The position numbers and the translations under genes are program-made. A model generated the notes under the pieces. That model searched no databases. It was not told the origin of the DNA and was given only the letters and a program-made list of their open reading frames with translations. This document shows, one piece after another, positions 26,542-34,959 of a DNA stretch of 64,000 nucleotides (positions within the stretch are counted from its first letter, which is position 1; each line of letters begins with the position of its first letter). The stretch lies in NCBI RefSeq assembly GCF_963668385.1, contig NZ_OY764327.1, forward strand, positions 2,914,001 to 2,978,000, written 5' to 3'. The DNA comes from an uncultured Carboxylicivirga sp. GTDB taxonomy: Bacteria > Bacteroidota > Bacteroidia > Bacteroidales > Marinilabiliaceae.

Positions 26542-28497
26542 ATGAGTCAGATGCTAACCGACATTAGTCGAATTGTAAATGAGGACATAAGTAATCGTAT
26601 AAGTCAATATGATGTTCTCTATGAAGCAATAATAAATTCTATTCATGCAAATTCTACTGAGATTGTTTGTGAATTAGGTTCTTTTGATAATCCACAAAAG
26701 GAGGATGGAAAAGACTTATTGACCAAAAAACTTGATACAATAAAAATAACTGATAATGGTGATGGTCTGAATGAAGAGAATTACAAATCATTTTGTGAAT
26801 ATAGAACTGGCTTAAAAAAGAATTTAGGATGCAAAGGAGTTGGTCGATTTGTATTTCTCAAGGTTTATAAAAATGTCAAATACCAGAGCCTTTTGAAAGG
26901 CACAAACGAAAAAAAAACGTTCTCATTCAATTTTGATTTTGATACCGAAAATATTCAAATAGACGAAGATAAAGTCGTGTCTAACGAAACAACTGTAGAG
27001 TTGTCTGTTCTTAATAGTAGCTATTTAAATATTGAAAGACATATAGATAGGCGTATTCCGTTAAAGTTGAGTGTAATTAAAGATAAGGTTTTAACAAATT
27101 TGATTCCTACATTATTCTTTTACCAAAAAAAAGGAGTTGATATAAAAATTGTCTTTAAGGATGGCGAAAAAGAGTTAGCTATATCAAAAGAAGATATTCC
27201 AAACTTTTCAGAAAAGACATTTGATGTAAAAAATTATGACGGTACAAAAAACAAATTTTCTCTCCATTATCAGATAGAAAAAGAAAAAGGGAAATTTAAA
27301 GCCTATCATTGTGCTGCTAATAGGACAGTCTGCGAGTTTTCAGATAAAGACTTTAAAATGACTTTACCCTATGGTTATTCAGGCTTTTTTTTGTTAGAAT
27401 CAAAATACTTTGATAGCCATGTAAATAATGAACGTAATGATTTTGATATTTTCCCTGTAAAAACTGACATGTTCTCAACTATATCTTGGGAAATGATTAA
27501 TTGTCAACTTCAAGACGAGATAACTAAATTGGTGAAAGAGGGCATTCCGGAAACTAAGAAGCTCAATTCTGCCAAAATTCAAGAGATTCAAGAGGAACGT
27601 CCATACTTAGTAAATTATATCAATGAAACTGATATTGAAATGGCTGGTTTTATTGATAAAAAGCAAATAATCGAAAAAGCAAAAAAGCGATTTGACTCCG
27701 CAAAAGAGAATGTCCTCTCTAATTCAGGGAAAGAGACATATTCTGATTATGAGTTACATGAAGCAATACAGCTTACACAAAATGAACTTGTTTCATACAT
27801 ATATGATAGAGTTCAAGTAATTGAACGGCTAAAAACAATGGTTAGAAATAAGGAGCAAGTTGAATCGGTAATTCATAATTTGTTTATGCAACAGCACACT
27901 GATGACGATTACTATTGTATTGGAAAAAACAACCTATGGCTTTTGGATGATAGGTTTACAAGTTATAGTTATGCTGCAAGTGATAAGAGGATTAAGGATA
28001 TTGTGTCAACGTTAGAGTTAGACGGTGATGAGATTGACAATGAAGCTGATAAACCAGATTTAGCTTTGTTTTTTTCTCAGAACCCCAATAATTCAGACAG
28101 TTTGAAATCTGTTCTAGTTGAGATTAAACCATTCTCTGATAAGAATAAATCTGACAGAAAAAAGTTTCACGGGATTCAGCAATTGGTTGATTATGTTGAA
28201 GCGTTCAAAGTAAAAGAGAGAATAGATGAAATATGGGCTTTTCTAATCACCGATGTTGATGATAAATTAGCAAATAGATTGAAAAAGGACGATTACACTC
28301 CTTTATTTTCAACAAAAGCACCAATTTATCATCGTTTCTATAAAGAGTTGGGTATGTCAATATATGTTATCGGTGCTGAAACGTTAATCTCGGATGCAGA
28401 GTCAAAAAATAAGGTTTTCCTCGACATTATTAGAAAGCAAAGCAAATTGACAAAGATTTTAGATAATGCAAATGCAGAGATAGCTATGAAATCATAA
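26542..28497 (+). CDS. GHKL ATPase fused to a nuclease-like C-terminal domain
   Basis: 651 residues. Histidine-kinase-like ATPase fold: N box LYEAIINSIHANS (about 27-39), G1 box KITDNGDGLNE (about 69-79), G2 box GCKGVGRF (about 95-102). C-terminal region: DKPDLALFF (about 503) then VLVEIKPF (about 524), a plausible PD-(D/E)XK core (D...E-x-K). This ATPase-switch plus nuclease design occurs in defence genes such as MORC-like proteins. It closes the run of tightly spaced genes that begins with hsdM. Confidence 0.75.
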   Translation: MSQMLTDISRIVNEDISNRISQYDVLYEAIINSIHANSTEIVCELGSFDNPQKEDGKDLLTKKLDTIKITDNGDGLNEENYKSFCEYRTGLKKNLGCKGVGRFVFLKVYKNVKYQSLLKGTNEKKTFSFNFDFDTENIQIDEDKVVSNETTVELSVLNSSYLNIERHIDRRIPLKLSVIKDKVLTNLIPTLFFYQKKGVDIKIVFKDGEKELAISKEDIPNFSEKTFDVKNYDGTKNKFSLHYQIEKEKGKFKAYHCAANRTVCEFSDKDFKMTLPYGYSGFFLLESKYFDSHVNNERNDFDIFPVKTDMFSTISWEMINCQLQDEITKLVKEGIPETKKLNSAKIQEIQEERPYLVNYINETDIEMAGFIDKKQIIEKAKKRFDSAKENVLSNSGKETYSDYELHEAIQLTQNELVSYIYDRVQVIERLKTMVRNKEQVESVIHNLFMQQHTDDDYYCIGKNNLWLLDDRFTSYSYAASDKRIKDIVSTLELDGDEIDNEADKPDLALFFSQNPNNSDSLKSVLVEIKPFSDKNKSDRKKFHGIQQLVDYVEAFKVKERIDEIWAFLITDVDDKLANRLKKDDYTPLFSTKAPIYHRFYKELGMSIYVIGAETLISDAESKNKVFLDIIRKQSKLTKILDNANAEIAMKS

Positions 28498-28586
28498 CCA
28501 AGTGAATTCGAGAAAGGTCGGAATGGTGCATTATTAGGGAGAAACATAATAAGTTTGATCCCAAAAATTTTATTTGAGGTATTAAT

Positions 28587-29303
28587 ATGAAAACACACAT
28601 TTTCATTACTATTATAATTTTTGAATTCTCATCTATCTTGGCACAACAACCCTGTTCTCCTAGTGAAAGTTCAGGTCAAGTATATCATTATAAAGAATTC
28701 TCATTATCCTATGATGAAGATAATGAACAGCCTGAATGGGTTTCTTACGTGTTAACAGCTGAAGAATTAAATATTCCTCACAATCGATGCAACTGTTTTG
28801 AAGAAGATAAAACAATTATTACAGGCAGTGCAACACTTGAAGATTATAAAGGTTCAGGATTCGATAGAGGTCATCTTTCCCCTTCCGCCGATAACCGAGA
28901 TAGTGAATCAAATCGAGAATCATATCTCTTATCAAATATGAGTCCTATGTTGAATCATTTCAATTCAGGAATTTGGAATATGCTTGAAGATAAAGCTAGA
29001 GAGCAAGCTAGAGTTCATGGTGAAATATATATAACGACTGGATCTCTTATTAAATGTAATCTTGGGAAGATAGGGGAAAATCAAGTAAGCATTCCAGATT
29101 ATTTTTGGAAATGTCTTATGTATGAGGAAAGTGGGAAATTTTATTCCATAGCCTTCTTAATCCCACACATTGGAGCAGATTCAGAACTTAAAAATTATGC
29201 TATACCTGTTAACGTCATTGAAAGTCTAACAGGATTAAATATCTTCCCCTGCAGCAATGAAAAGCAAGAACATCAGTTTAGTTTGAAAAGATGGGGAATG
29301 TAA
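28587..29303 (+). CDS. Secreted DNA/RNA non-specific endonuclease (NUC1 family)
   Basis: 238 residues. Signal peptide (MKTHIFITIIIFEFSSILAQ) and the catalytic DRGH motif at 93-96 (FDRGHLSPSADN). The metal-binding asparagine region is NMSPMLNHFNSGIWNMLE. Cuts DNA and RNA without sequence preference; the signal peptide puts it in the periplasm or outside, where it could degrade incoming DNA or recycle nucleotides. Ninety bp separate it from the GHKL gene, so it may be transcribed separately. Confidence 0.88.
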   Translation: MKTHIFITIIIFEFSSILAQQPCSPSESSGQVYHYKEFSLSYDEDNEQPEWVSYVLTAEELNIPHNRCNCFEEDKTIITGSATLEDYKGSGFDRGHLSPSADNRDSESNRESYLLSNMSPMLNHFNSGIWNMLEDKAREQARVHGEIYITTGSLIKCNLGKIGENQVSIPDYFWKCLMYEESGKFYSIAFLIPHIGADSELKNYAIPVNVIESLTGLNIFPCSNEKQEHQFSLKRWGM

Positions 29304-29655
29304 CTTGCTTTTTCTAATATTACAAAATAAGCTATCTTTACTCTGCTAATTGTCAAGGGTATAATCACTTAATTATGCCCAGAATACTACAATACATCTT
29401 CCTAATAAGCCCATCTTGTTGGCTTATTGCTAGTCATTTTAGCCGACTTACTGTTTTATTCTCCCAAAGCAGTCTCCAAAATTTACAATTTTCGAAAAAG
29501 CACCTCATTTATTGTCTTGAAGTAGTCAAAAGCTGTTTCAATATTCAAAAAAGTACTCAAAAGCATGAAAAAGCACTCGTTAAGCACTGTCGAAGTCTTG
29601 TTTATTCAATATTGCAGGGGCTTTTCTCTTCTTTTTCATCTTTAAATTTTTCACT
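29304..29655. other. 350-bp gap with a hairpin, no supported gene
   Basis: An inverted repeat AATAAGCC (29404-29411) / GGCTTATT (29421-29428) could end the nuclease transcript, but there is no T run. A 94-codon plus-strand frame covers most of the gap; its composition (MPRILQYIFLISPSCWLIAS) looks non-coding and I leave it out. Confidence 0.4.
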
Positions 29656-29889
29656 ATGACGATCCGCAGAACTATTTTGAAGCAGGATTTGGTGAAAAAA
29701 CTGTACCCCAATAGTATCTCAATCAAATCGGCAATGCAACAGCTTAGAAATGAAATTCAAATGAGCTCAGAATTGAAGGAACATATTGAGATGGCAGGAA
29801 ATACAAGACGGCACTATTACACTAAGCAACAACTGCTTGTGATTTTAGAGCATTTTTGTATAACTCTTGAAGAATTTGAACAACTATGA
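29656..29889 (+). CDS. DUF4248-like small protein
   Basis: 77 residues. The pattern KLYPNSISIKSAMQQLRNEI, then L..HIEMAGNTRRHYYTKQQL and a final helix, fits DUF4248, a family of small helical proteins found mainly in Bacteroidota. Function unknown; often seen in mobile or phage-related regions. Overlaps the next gene by 4 bp (ATGA). Confidence 0.6.
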   Translation: MTIRRTILKQDLVKKLYPNSISIKSAMQQLRNEIQMSSELKEHIEMAGNTRRHYYTKQQLLVILEHFCITLEEFEQL

Positions 29890-30149
29890 ATTATTCCAAT
29901 GGCATAACTGATTTAGAACAAGCCAAACTACACTATCGAAAATTAGCAAAGCAACTACATCCCGACAAAGGCGGAACTGCCGTTGAGTTTCAGAAAATGC
30001 AGGATGAATATAAAACAGTACTCCAACAGTTCCAGAGACAACAAAAGGTTGTTACTTCCTCCTCAAAATCAACTTCAGCGGAAAATAAATTAATTAGCGA
30101 GCTGGGTAAATTGGCAAAAGAGCTTATCAAAAAGCAAGTGCCTCAGTGA
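29886..30149 (+). CDS. Small J-domain protein
   Basis: 87 residues. DLEQAKLHYRKLAKQLHPDKGG is a J-domain helix II and HPD loop; the domain is short and stands almost alone, followed by a charged tail. J proteins stimulate DnaK ATPase. Mini-J proteins encoded by mobile DNA may recruit host chaperone to a replication or partition protein. Starts within the stop of the DUF4248-like gene, so co-translated. Confidence 0.75.
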   Translation: MNYSNGITDLEQAKLHYRKLAKQLHPDKGGTAVEFQKMQDEYKTVLQQFQRQQKVVTSSSKSTSAENKLISELGKLAKELIKKQVPQ

Positions 30150-30350
30150 ATATGCACAGACCTACTTACGGCAAAAAATGCAAACAACTGAATCACCCCT
30201 AAAGAAAGGTCTGTTTAATGATATTGTAGATTTTTTTGGACGGTCTGTAAATTGAAGTATTGGAAAAATGATACAGTTCTGAAATGTTATGACTAAAGAA
30301 ATTTCTATTTATATTGATTCGAACCCTTGTTGTTATTCTAAGATAATATA

Positions 30351-32906
30351 ATGATTGAATCAATAGAAAAAGGTAGGAAAGAAGATGGAAACCGTTCCAT
30401 TGCTGACAAAATATTAAAACGATTACATGATTTAGAGAAAACCGTCGAAACAAATCATGGCCGTTGGGCATGGGAACTTTTGCAGAATGCAAAGGATAGT
30501 GTAGCAACTGAAAATGAAAGAAAGGTTTCTGTCCAAATCAAGCTTTATAACGGCAAAATAATATTCAAGCATAACGGTAAACGGTTTTCAGAGAAAGATG
30601 TAAGAGGTATTATTAATCAAATATCTTCCAAAGAAATTGAAGAAGGTGAGGAAACCAAACAAACGGGAAGATTCGGTACAGGCTTTTTAACTACACATAT
30701 TCTTTCAAAGGTTATTACAATAAGAGGAATATTGGAAACAGAAAATGGGGATTTGTATAAATTTAAGTTCCCACTGGACAGAGAAGGTAAAACAACAACT
30801 CAATTAATTCCTGAAATTGAAAAAGCTTGGAGTAGTTTTCATGAATCTGCAACTTTAATCACTAAAGATTACGACAAAGATGACTTCAATACAAGTTATA
30901 CTTATGTGTTGGATTCAGAACTTCAACAAGAAATTGCAGAAAAGGGTATAGAAGAATTTTCTCAATTAATTCCTTATGTTCTCACTTTTATTCCAGCAAT
31001 AAAAGATGTTACCATTATTGATAAGGTGGAGGAAACTGAAATTACCTATTGTACTAAATCGCACTCTGATTTTCTTGAACAAGTAACCTATATAGAAAGA
31101 ACAAAAAATAATGAAACAGAGAATATTTACATATTATACTCTTCAAATGATAAGGTTGCTATTGCAGCGGAGCTATTGAAGGACGATGATGGATATAAGT
31201 TCAAGAATATTTCTAAAATACCAAAGTTATTTTGTGACTTCCCTTTAATTGGAACTGAAAACTTTCATTTTCCGATGGTTGTAAATAGTTTTTACTTTAA
31301 TCCACTAACAGAAAGGGATGGAATCTGGTTAAAGGGTGACACAGATAAAGAAGTCCAAGAGAACAAACAGCTCCTTTTAAGTGCGGTTGATTTATATAAG
31401 TCACTTATCGAGGAAATTGCAGAGCAGAATTACTTTCATTTTTATAATGTAGTTAATACAAAACTACCATTGATTAGTGAAAAATATCTTGACGCAGATT
31501 GGTACTTAAATAACATTCAAAAAACTCTTAGAAGTTTTATCATCCAACAGAAAATAGTTGAATTAGAGGATAGAAAAGAGAAAGGGAAAATTAATGATAT
31601 TTGGTTTCCTTCAAAAAATTACACAAAAGCAATACAGCAAAATATATGGCAATTTAATTATGACCTTTATCCGGATTCTGTATGTTGTAAAAAGCATTCT
31701 TATAAATGGAGTTCTCAATCCCATTCAAATTGGAACGAACTTACATATTCAGAATTAGTATCGGACTTGTCAAAAATAGGCAGTATTTCCAAATTATCTG
31801 AAACTCTAAAAAAAGATGAATATGAAACTTATAAATGGTATAATAGGCTGTGTGAGTTCCTTTATGAAGATGATTCAAATGTTGCGCTTTTTGCAAGGAA
31901 CGCAATAACGCCAAACCAAAATGGCGATTTCAAGAAGAAAGGAGAATTGTTCATTGATAAAATTGATAGTAAAGAATTAATTGAAATATTACAATTATTA
32001 GGAGACGATTGGAAAGATTTATTGTTGATACCCGGGGTAGGTAAAGGCGAATACTATGTAAAAAAACGTAGTGATATTGCAGCTCAAATAACTCAACATC
32101 TGAATAACTCACGTCAAAAAGATGAAGATGCAGTTAAAGCAATCAGTTTACTTTCAGAATGGTTTGAAAATAATGCGAAAGAATCTAAAGAGATATTTGC
32201 TGATTTATATAGAAAAAGAGCAGAACTCTTTATGAATACAATTACTGATAAAGAAAGTTTATATAAAGTGATGAGAAGCAAAACTGCATTATCAAAGCTT
32301 TCAGAGATTGCAGAAACCCTTGAAACGAATCCTGCATTAATCACTGAGTTAAAGAAAAGTGAGGAACTTGATATTTTACTTTCAGACTTTAATGTAGATT
32401 CAGTATCAGAGATTCGAGACTTATTAGCAAATTCAAGAGGTAGTGACAGAGTACAAGTTGAAATCACACCTGATATATTGGTAAACTTAGCAATTACTAC
32501 TCCTGAGGAATTAGAAGAACTTTTTGAAGATAAATACATGTCTGCTGCCTTTAAACACACTTCAACACCTAATGCAGAAATGTTTGTAAAGGCTCAAAGG
32601 CTTATCTCAAGAGCAAAAGCTAATGTAAAAAAACACCTAAAAACACTCCCTCAAAAGTATGATTGTTCAGAAATGGAGGATATAGCTACCACGGTAATAG
32701 GTGGAATCAAAAAAGAAGGGTTGGAAATACAAGTGGTTGTTCGCCCATCAGACAATGGAGAAGTTATCGTGTATTATTCTTCCGAAAAAGATACACTTGA
32801 TTTAGCCAACACTGAGCTATGGATTGACAATGGAGTTGGTAAACCAAAGCATTTAACATTAGGTCATATTCTCAAAAAAACAGGCATCAATAAAATACCC
32901 GTATAA
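30351..32906 (+). CDS. Sacsin-like GHKL ATPase, large defence-type protein
   Basis: 851 residues. ATPase signatures: RWAWELLQNAKDSVA (about 39-53, N box), then GTGFL in QTGRFGTGFLTTHIL (about 102-116). The pattern is that of the sacsin/HSP90-like ATPase at the head of many large bacterial conflict proteins. The rest is long, helical and unassigned, with a basic C-terminus. Followed after 2 bp by the AlbA_2/HEPN gene. Inferred role: ATP-dependent sensor or regulator of the two effectors downstream. Confidence 0.75.
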   Translation: MIESIEKGRKEDGNRSIADKILKRLHDLEKTVETNHGRWAWELLQNAKDSVATENERKVSVQIKLYNGKIIFKHNGKRFSEKDVRGIINQISSKEIEEGEETKQTGRFGTGFLTTHILSKVITIRGILETENGDLYKFKFPLDREGKTTTQLIPEIEKAWSSFHESATLITKDYDKDDFNTSYTYVLDSELQQEIAEKGIEEFSQLIPYVLTFIPAIKDVTIIDKVEETEITYCTKSHSDFLEQVTYIERTKNNETENIYILYSSNDKVAIAAELLKDDDGYKFKNISKIPKLFCDFPLIGTENFHFPMVVNSFYFNPLTERDGIWLKGDTDKEVQENKQLLLSAVDLYKSLIEEIAEQNYFHFYNVVNTKLPLISEKYLDADWYLNNIQKTLRSFIIQQKIVELEDRKEKGKINDIWFPSKNYTKAIQQNIWQFNYDLYPDSVCCKKHSYKWSSQSHSNWNELTYSELVSDLSKIGSISKLSETLKKDEYETYKWYNRLCEFLYEDDSNVALFARNAITPNQNGDFKKKGELFIDKIDSKELIEILQLLGDDWKDLLLIPGVGKGEYYVKKRSDIAAQITQHLNNSRQKDEDAVKAISLLSEWFENNAKESKEIFADLYRKRAELFMNTITDKESLYKVMRSKTALSKLSEIAETLETNPALITELKKSEELDILLSDFNVDSVSEIRDLLANSRGSDRVQVEITPDILVNLAITTPEELEELFEDKYMSAAFKHTSTPNAEMFVKAQRLISRAKANVKKHLKTLPQKYDCSEMEDIATTVIGGIKKEGLEIQVVVRPSDNGEVIVYYSSEKDTLDLANTELWIDNGVGKPKHLTLGHILKKTGINKIPV

Positions 32907-32908
32907 AC

Positions 32909-33979
32909 ATGGATATTACAAGCGAAATAGAAAATATTATTGGAAATAATGAAAGTGAAAAACTTGCTTACAAAGCTGTTTTGTTAGTATCTAAAAGCCT
33001 GGCAAGACTTGTGTGCTCTTTTGCAAATACTTCCGGGGGTCATATCATTTTGGGCGTTTCAGAAAATAAAGAAGTTAATGGTTTAAGCGAAGATTTTAGA
33101 GCAAATTCGATAACTCACAAAGCATTAGACATATTATCCCCTGTTCCTGATGTGCATTACCAATATGTAACATATCAAGGAAAAAGGTTATATGTAATAA
33201 AAATTAAAAAATCTGAGAGTGAGATACTATTTGAAGGGAATGCATATATAAGAATTGGAGATAAGACACAATTAAAAACACAACCACATCTTTTATTCAG
33301 TCCAAATGTCTATGAGAAAATTCCAGAAATTAATACCCTCATTGTGGGCTATTCTCAAACAGGTACAAACTCAAAGCAAAGAGTTAGTGAACATTTTCAA
33401 AGTATTTTAAAGTTGATTGATGATTTAGCTTCAATTCTATATCCTAATGGTGCAAATGTTCCAACCGATAACCAGGAAGGCAAGATTTTATCTCGGATAT
33501 TGTTTTCTTCGTATGTTGATAGCTTTGAAGCGTATTTATCTGATTTATTGTATGAGATTTTTCTTGCAAATCCAGCATCCTTAAAGTCCCAGCAAAATGT
33601 CACTATTGAGGAAGTCTTAAACTGTTCAGACATGCAAGAATTTATTGAGTATTGGAGTAAACTGAAGATAAGTAAATTACAAAAAGGTAGCGTTAAGGGA
33701 TTTATTAAAGAAAATAAGCAAATAAAAGACTTAAATGTAATTGATGAAACAGAGATGTCAGAAATAGAAAGGATATTACAAATACGTCATTTATATGCTC
33801 ACAGAAATGGTATTGTTGATGAGAAGTTCTTGCAGTTTTTTTCAGGGCAATATGCTCTAAATTCTGAACACCGAATTAGTATCCAAGAGTTCTGTGTTAA
33901 ACTTTTGTACTTAATAGAAATTATTGAAAAAATTGATAATTCAGCAAAGAACAAATATAATCTTGCTACGATAAGCTAA
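32909..33979 (+). CDS. AlbA_2 (Schlafen-like) domain fused to HEPN-like domain
   Basis: 356 residues. N-terminal AlbA_2 nucleic-acid-binding domain: E..KLAYKAVLL, then ARLVCSFANTSGGHIILGVSENKEV and GNAYIRIGDKT. C-terminal half: SSYVDSFEAYLSDLLYEIF and RHLYAHRNGIVDEKFLQF (about 292), the R-x(4-6)-H form of HEPN RNases. So a DNA/RNA-recognition module tied to a probable RNase or to an inactive HEPN dimerisation domain. Part of the three-gene cluster 30351-34819. Confidence 0.78.
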   Translation: MDITSEIENIIGNNESEKLAYKAVLLVSKSLARLVCSFANTSGGHIILGVSENKEVNGLSEDFRANSITHKALDILSPVPDVHYQYVTYQGKRLYVIKIKKSESEILFEGNAYIRIGDKTQLKTQPHLLFSPNVYEKIPEINTLIVGYSQTGTNSKQRVSEHFQSILKLIDDLASILYPNGANVPTDNQEGKILSRILFSSYVDSFEAYLSDLLYEIFLANPASLKSQQNVTIEEVLNCSDMQEFIEYWSKLKISKLQKGSVKGFIKENKQIKDLNVIDETEMSEIERILQIRHLYAHRNGIVDEKFLQFFSGQYALNSEHRISIQEFCVKLLYLIEIIEKIDNSAKNKYNLATIS

Positions 33980-34036
33980 TTTAACAATATCGTTCTTAAA
34001 TTAAGTTAATTTAAATGCATTTCAAATAAAGTAAAT

Positions 34037-34819
34037 ATGCTATCAGCTTTAGATTTAATGGTACAGCAATCAATTGAATTACTTGTTGTAAAAGGAGAAA
34101 ATCTCGAACCGATTAGTTGTGGGACTGGATGTATTGTAAAGTACAGAGATAAATTTTTTATTTTAACAGTAGCACATGTAACTGACTACGATGAAACTTC
34201 TACTTGTATCGTTTTAAATAGAAAACCTGAAAAAGGTATGACACCATTATATTGTGTTGGAACAATGAATTGTTTCGATGAGTACTCTTTAAAAGAAGAA
34301 AAACTATCACAAATAAGAAGTTTAGATGACCTTTTAAGCGACTTTAATGAAACAATTGATGTTAGCTTCTGTGAATTAAAAGAGTTTTTTGAGATAATAC
34401 AGCCAGAGATAGATTTTGGAATACATAAAGTAAATAAGAGCTATAAAATGTTTATTGATTTGGAAAAGGATACAGCTAATACTTACAATGAAAAATTTTA
34501 TGGTTTCTGTGGAAATATTAGGCATGATCCTACGCCAAATAGGTTAACAAGAAAAATTACCTTAAAACATGACATAAAGTATCACAGAACAAATGGACGT
34601 TTTCACATGTTTTTAGCACCACAAGTAATTAGTGATTCTGACGACTATAGAGGTTGTAGTGGAGCTCCTATTCTGGATAACAATGGTAAATTTGTAGGTT
34701 TAGCTGCTTCAGTAAAAAGAAACACTAAAATTATTTTAGGTGTAACATTTGAAGAAATTAAAAGATTATTAGATTATCATATTAATATAGAACAAATCTC
34801 AAGCACAATAGAAAAGTAA
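34037..34819 (+). CDS. Trypsin-like serine protease
   Basis: 260 residues, no signal peptide, so cytoplasmic. Catalytic triad visible: His47 in FILTVAHVTD, Asp at about 108 in ETIDVSFCEL, Ser at about 209 in RGCSGAPILDNNG. Proteases of this kind are known effectors of several bacterial defence systems, activated by partner ATPases. It is 57 bp downstream of the AlbA_2/HEPN gene and just before a terminator, so it closes the cluster. Confidence 0.82.
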   Translation: MLSALDLMVQQSIELLVVKGENLEPISCGTGCIVKYRDKFFILTVAHVTDYDETSTCIVLNRKPEKGMTPLYCVGTMNCFDEYSLKEEKLSQIRSLDDLLSDFNETIDVSFCELKEFFEIIQPEIDFGIHKVNKSYKMFIDLEKDTANTYNEKFYGFCGNIRHDPTPNRLTRKITLKHDIKYHRTNGRFHMFLAPQVISDSDDYRGCSGAPILDNNGKFVGLAASVKRNTKIILGVTFEEIKRLLDYHINIEQISSTIEK

Positions 34820-34831
34820 AGAATAATCCAA

Positions 34832-34857
34832 AGTCGGCTCACTACCGACTTTTTTTA
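34832..34857 (+). terminator. Rho-independent terminator ending the defence island
   Basis: AGTCGG / CCGACT stem with loop CTCACTA, followed by seven T. Just past it base composition rises sharply in GC and the virus-like module begins. Confidence 0.75.
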
Positions 34858-34959
34858 TACCCCTTTGCCAAATAATAACCAACGCAACCCAATTCTGCAA
34901 AAAAGTAACCAAACACACCCAATACCCCACCTAAAGCCTATTATATGTTTGTTTCCATT
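34858..34959 (+). other. Island boundary with an iteron-like motif
   Basis: Contains AATAACC, AACGCAACCC and AAGTAACC (34903-34910), the last identical to the inverted iteron copies at 16121 and 16130. Same repeat on both sides of the AT-rich block; may mark where the island was inserted. Confidence 0.35.

Noticed and set aside
29375-29659. 94-codon plus-strand frame between the nuclease and DUF4248-like genes
   Set aside because: Unusual composition, no ribosome-binding context, overlaps a hairpin; no family resemblance.
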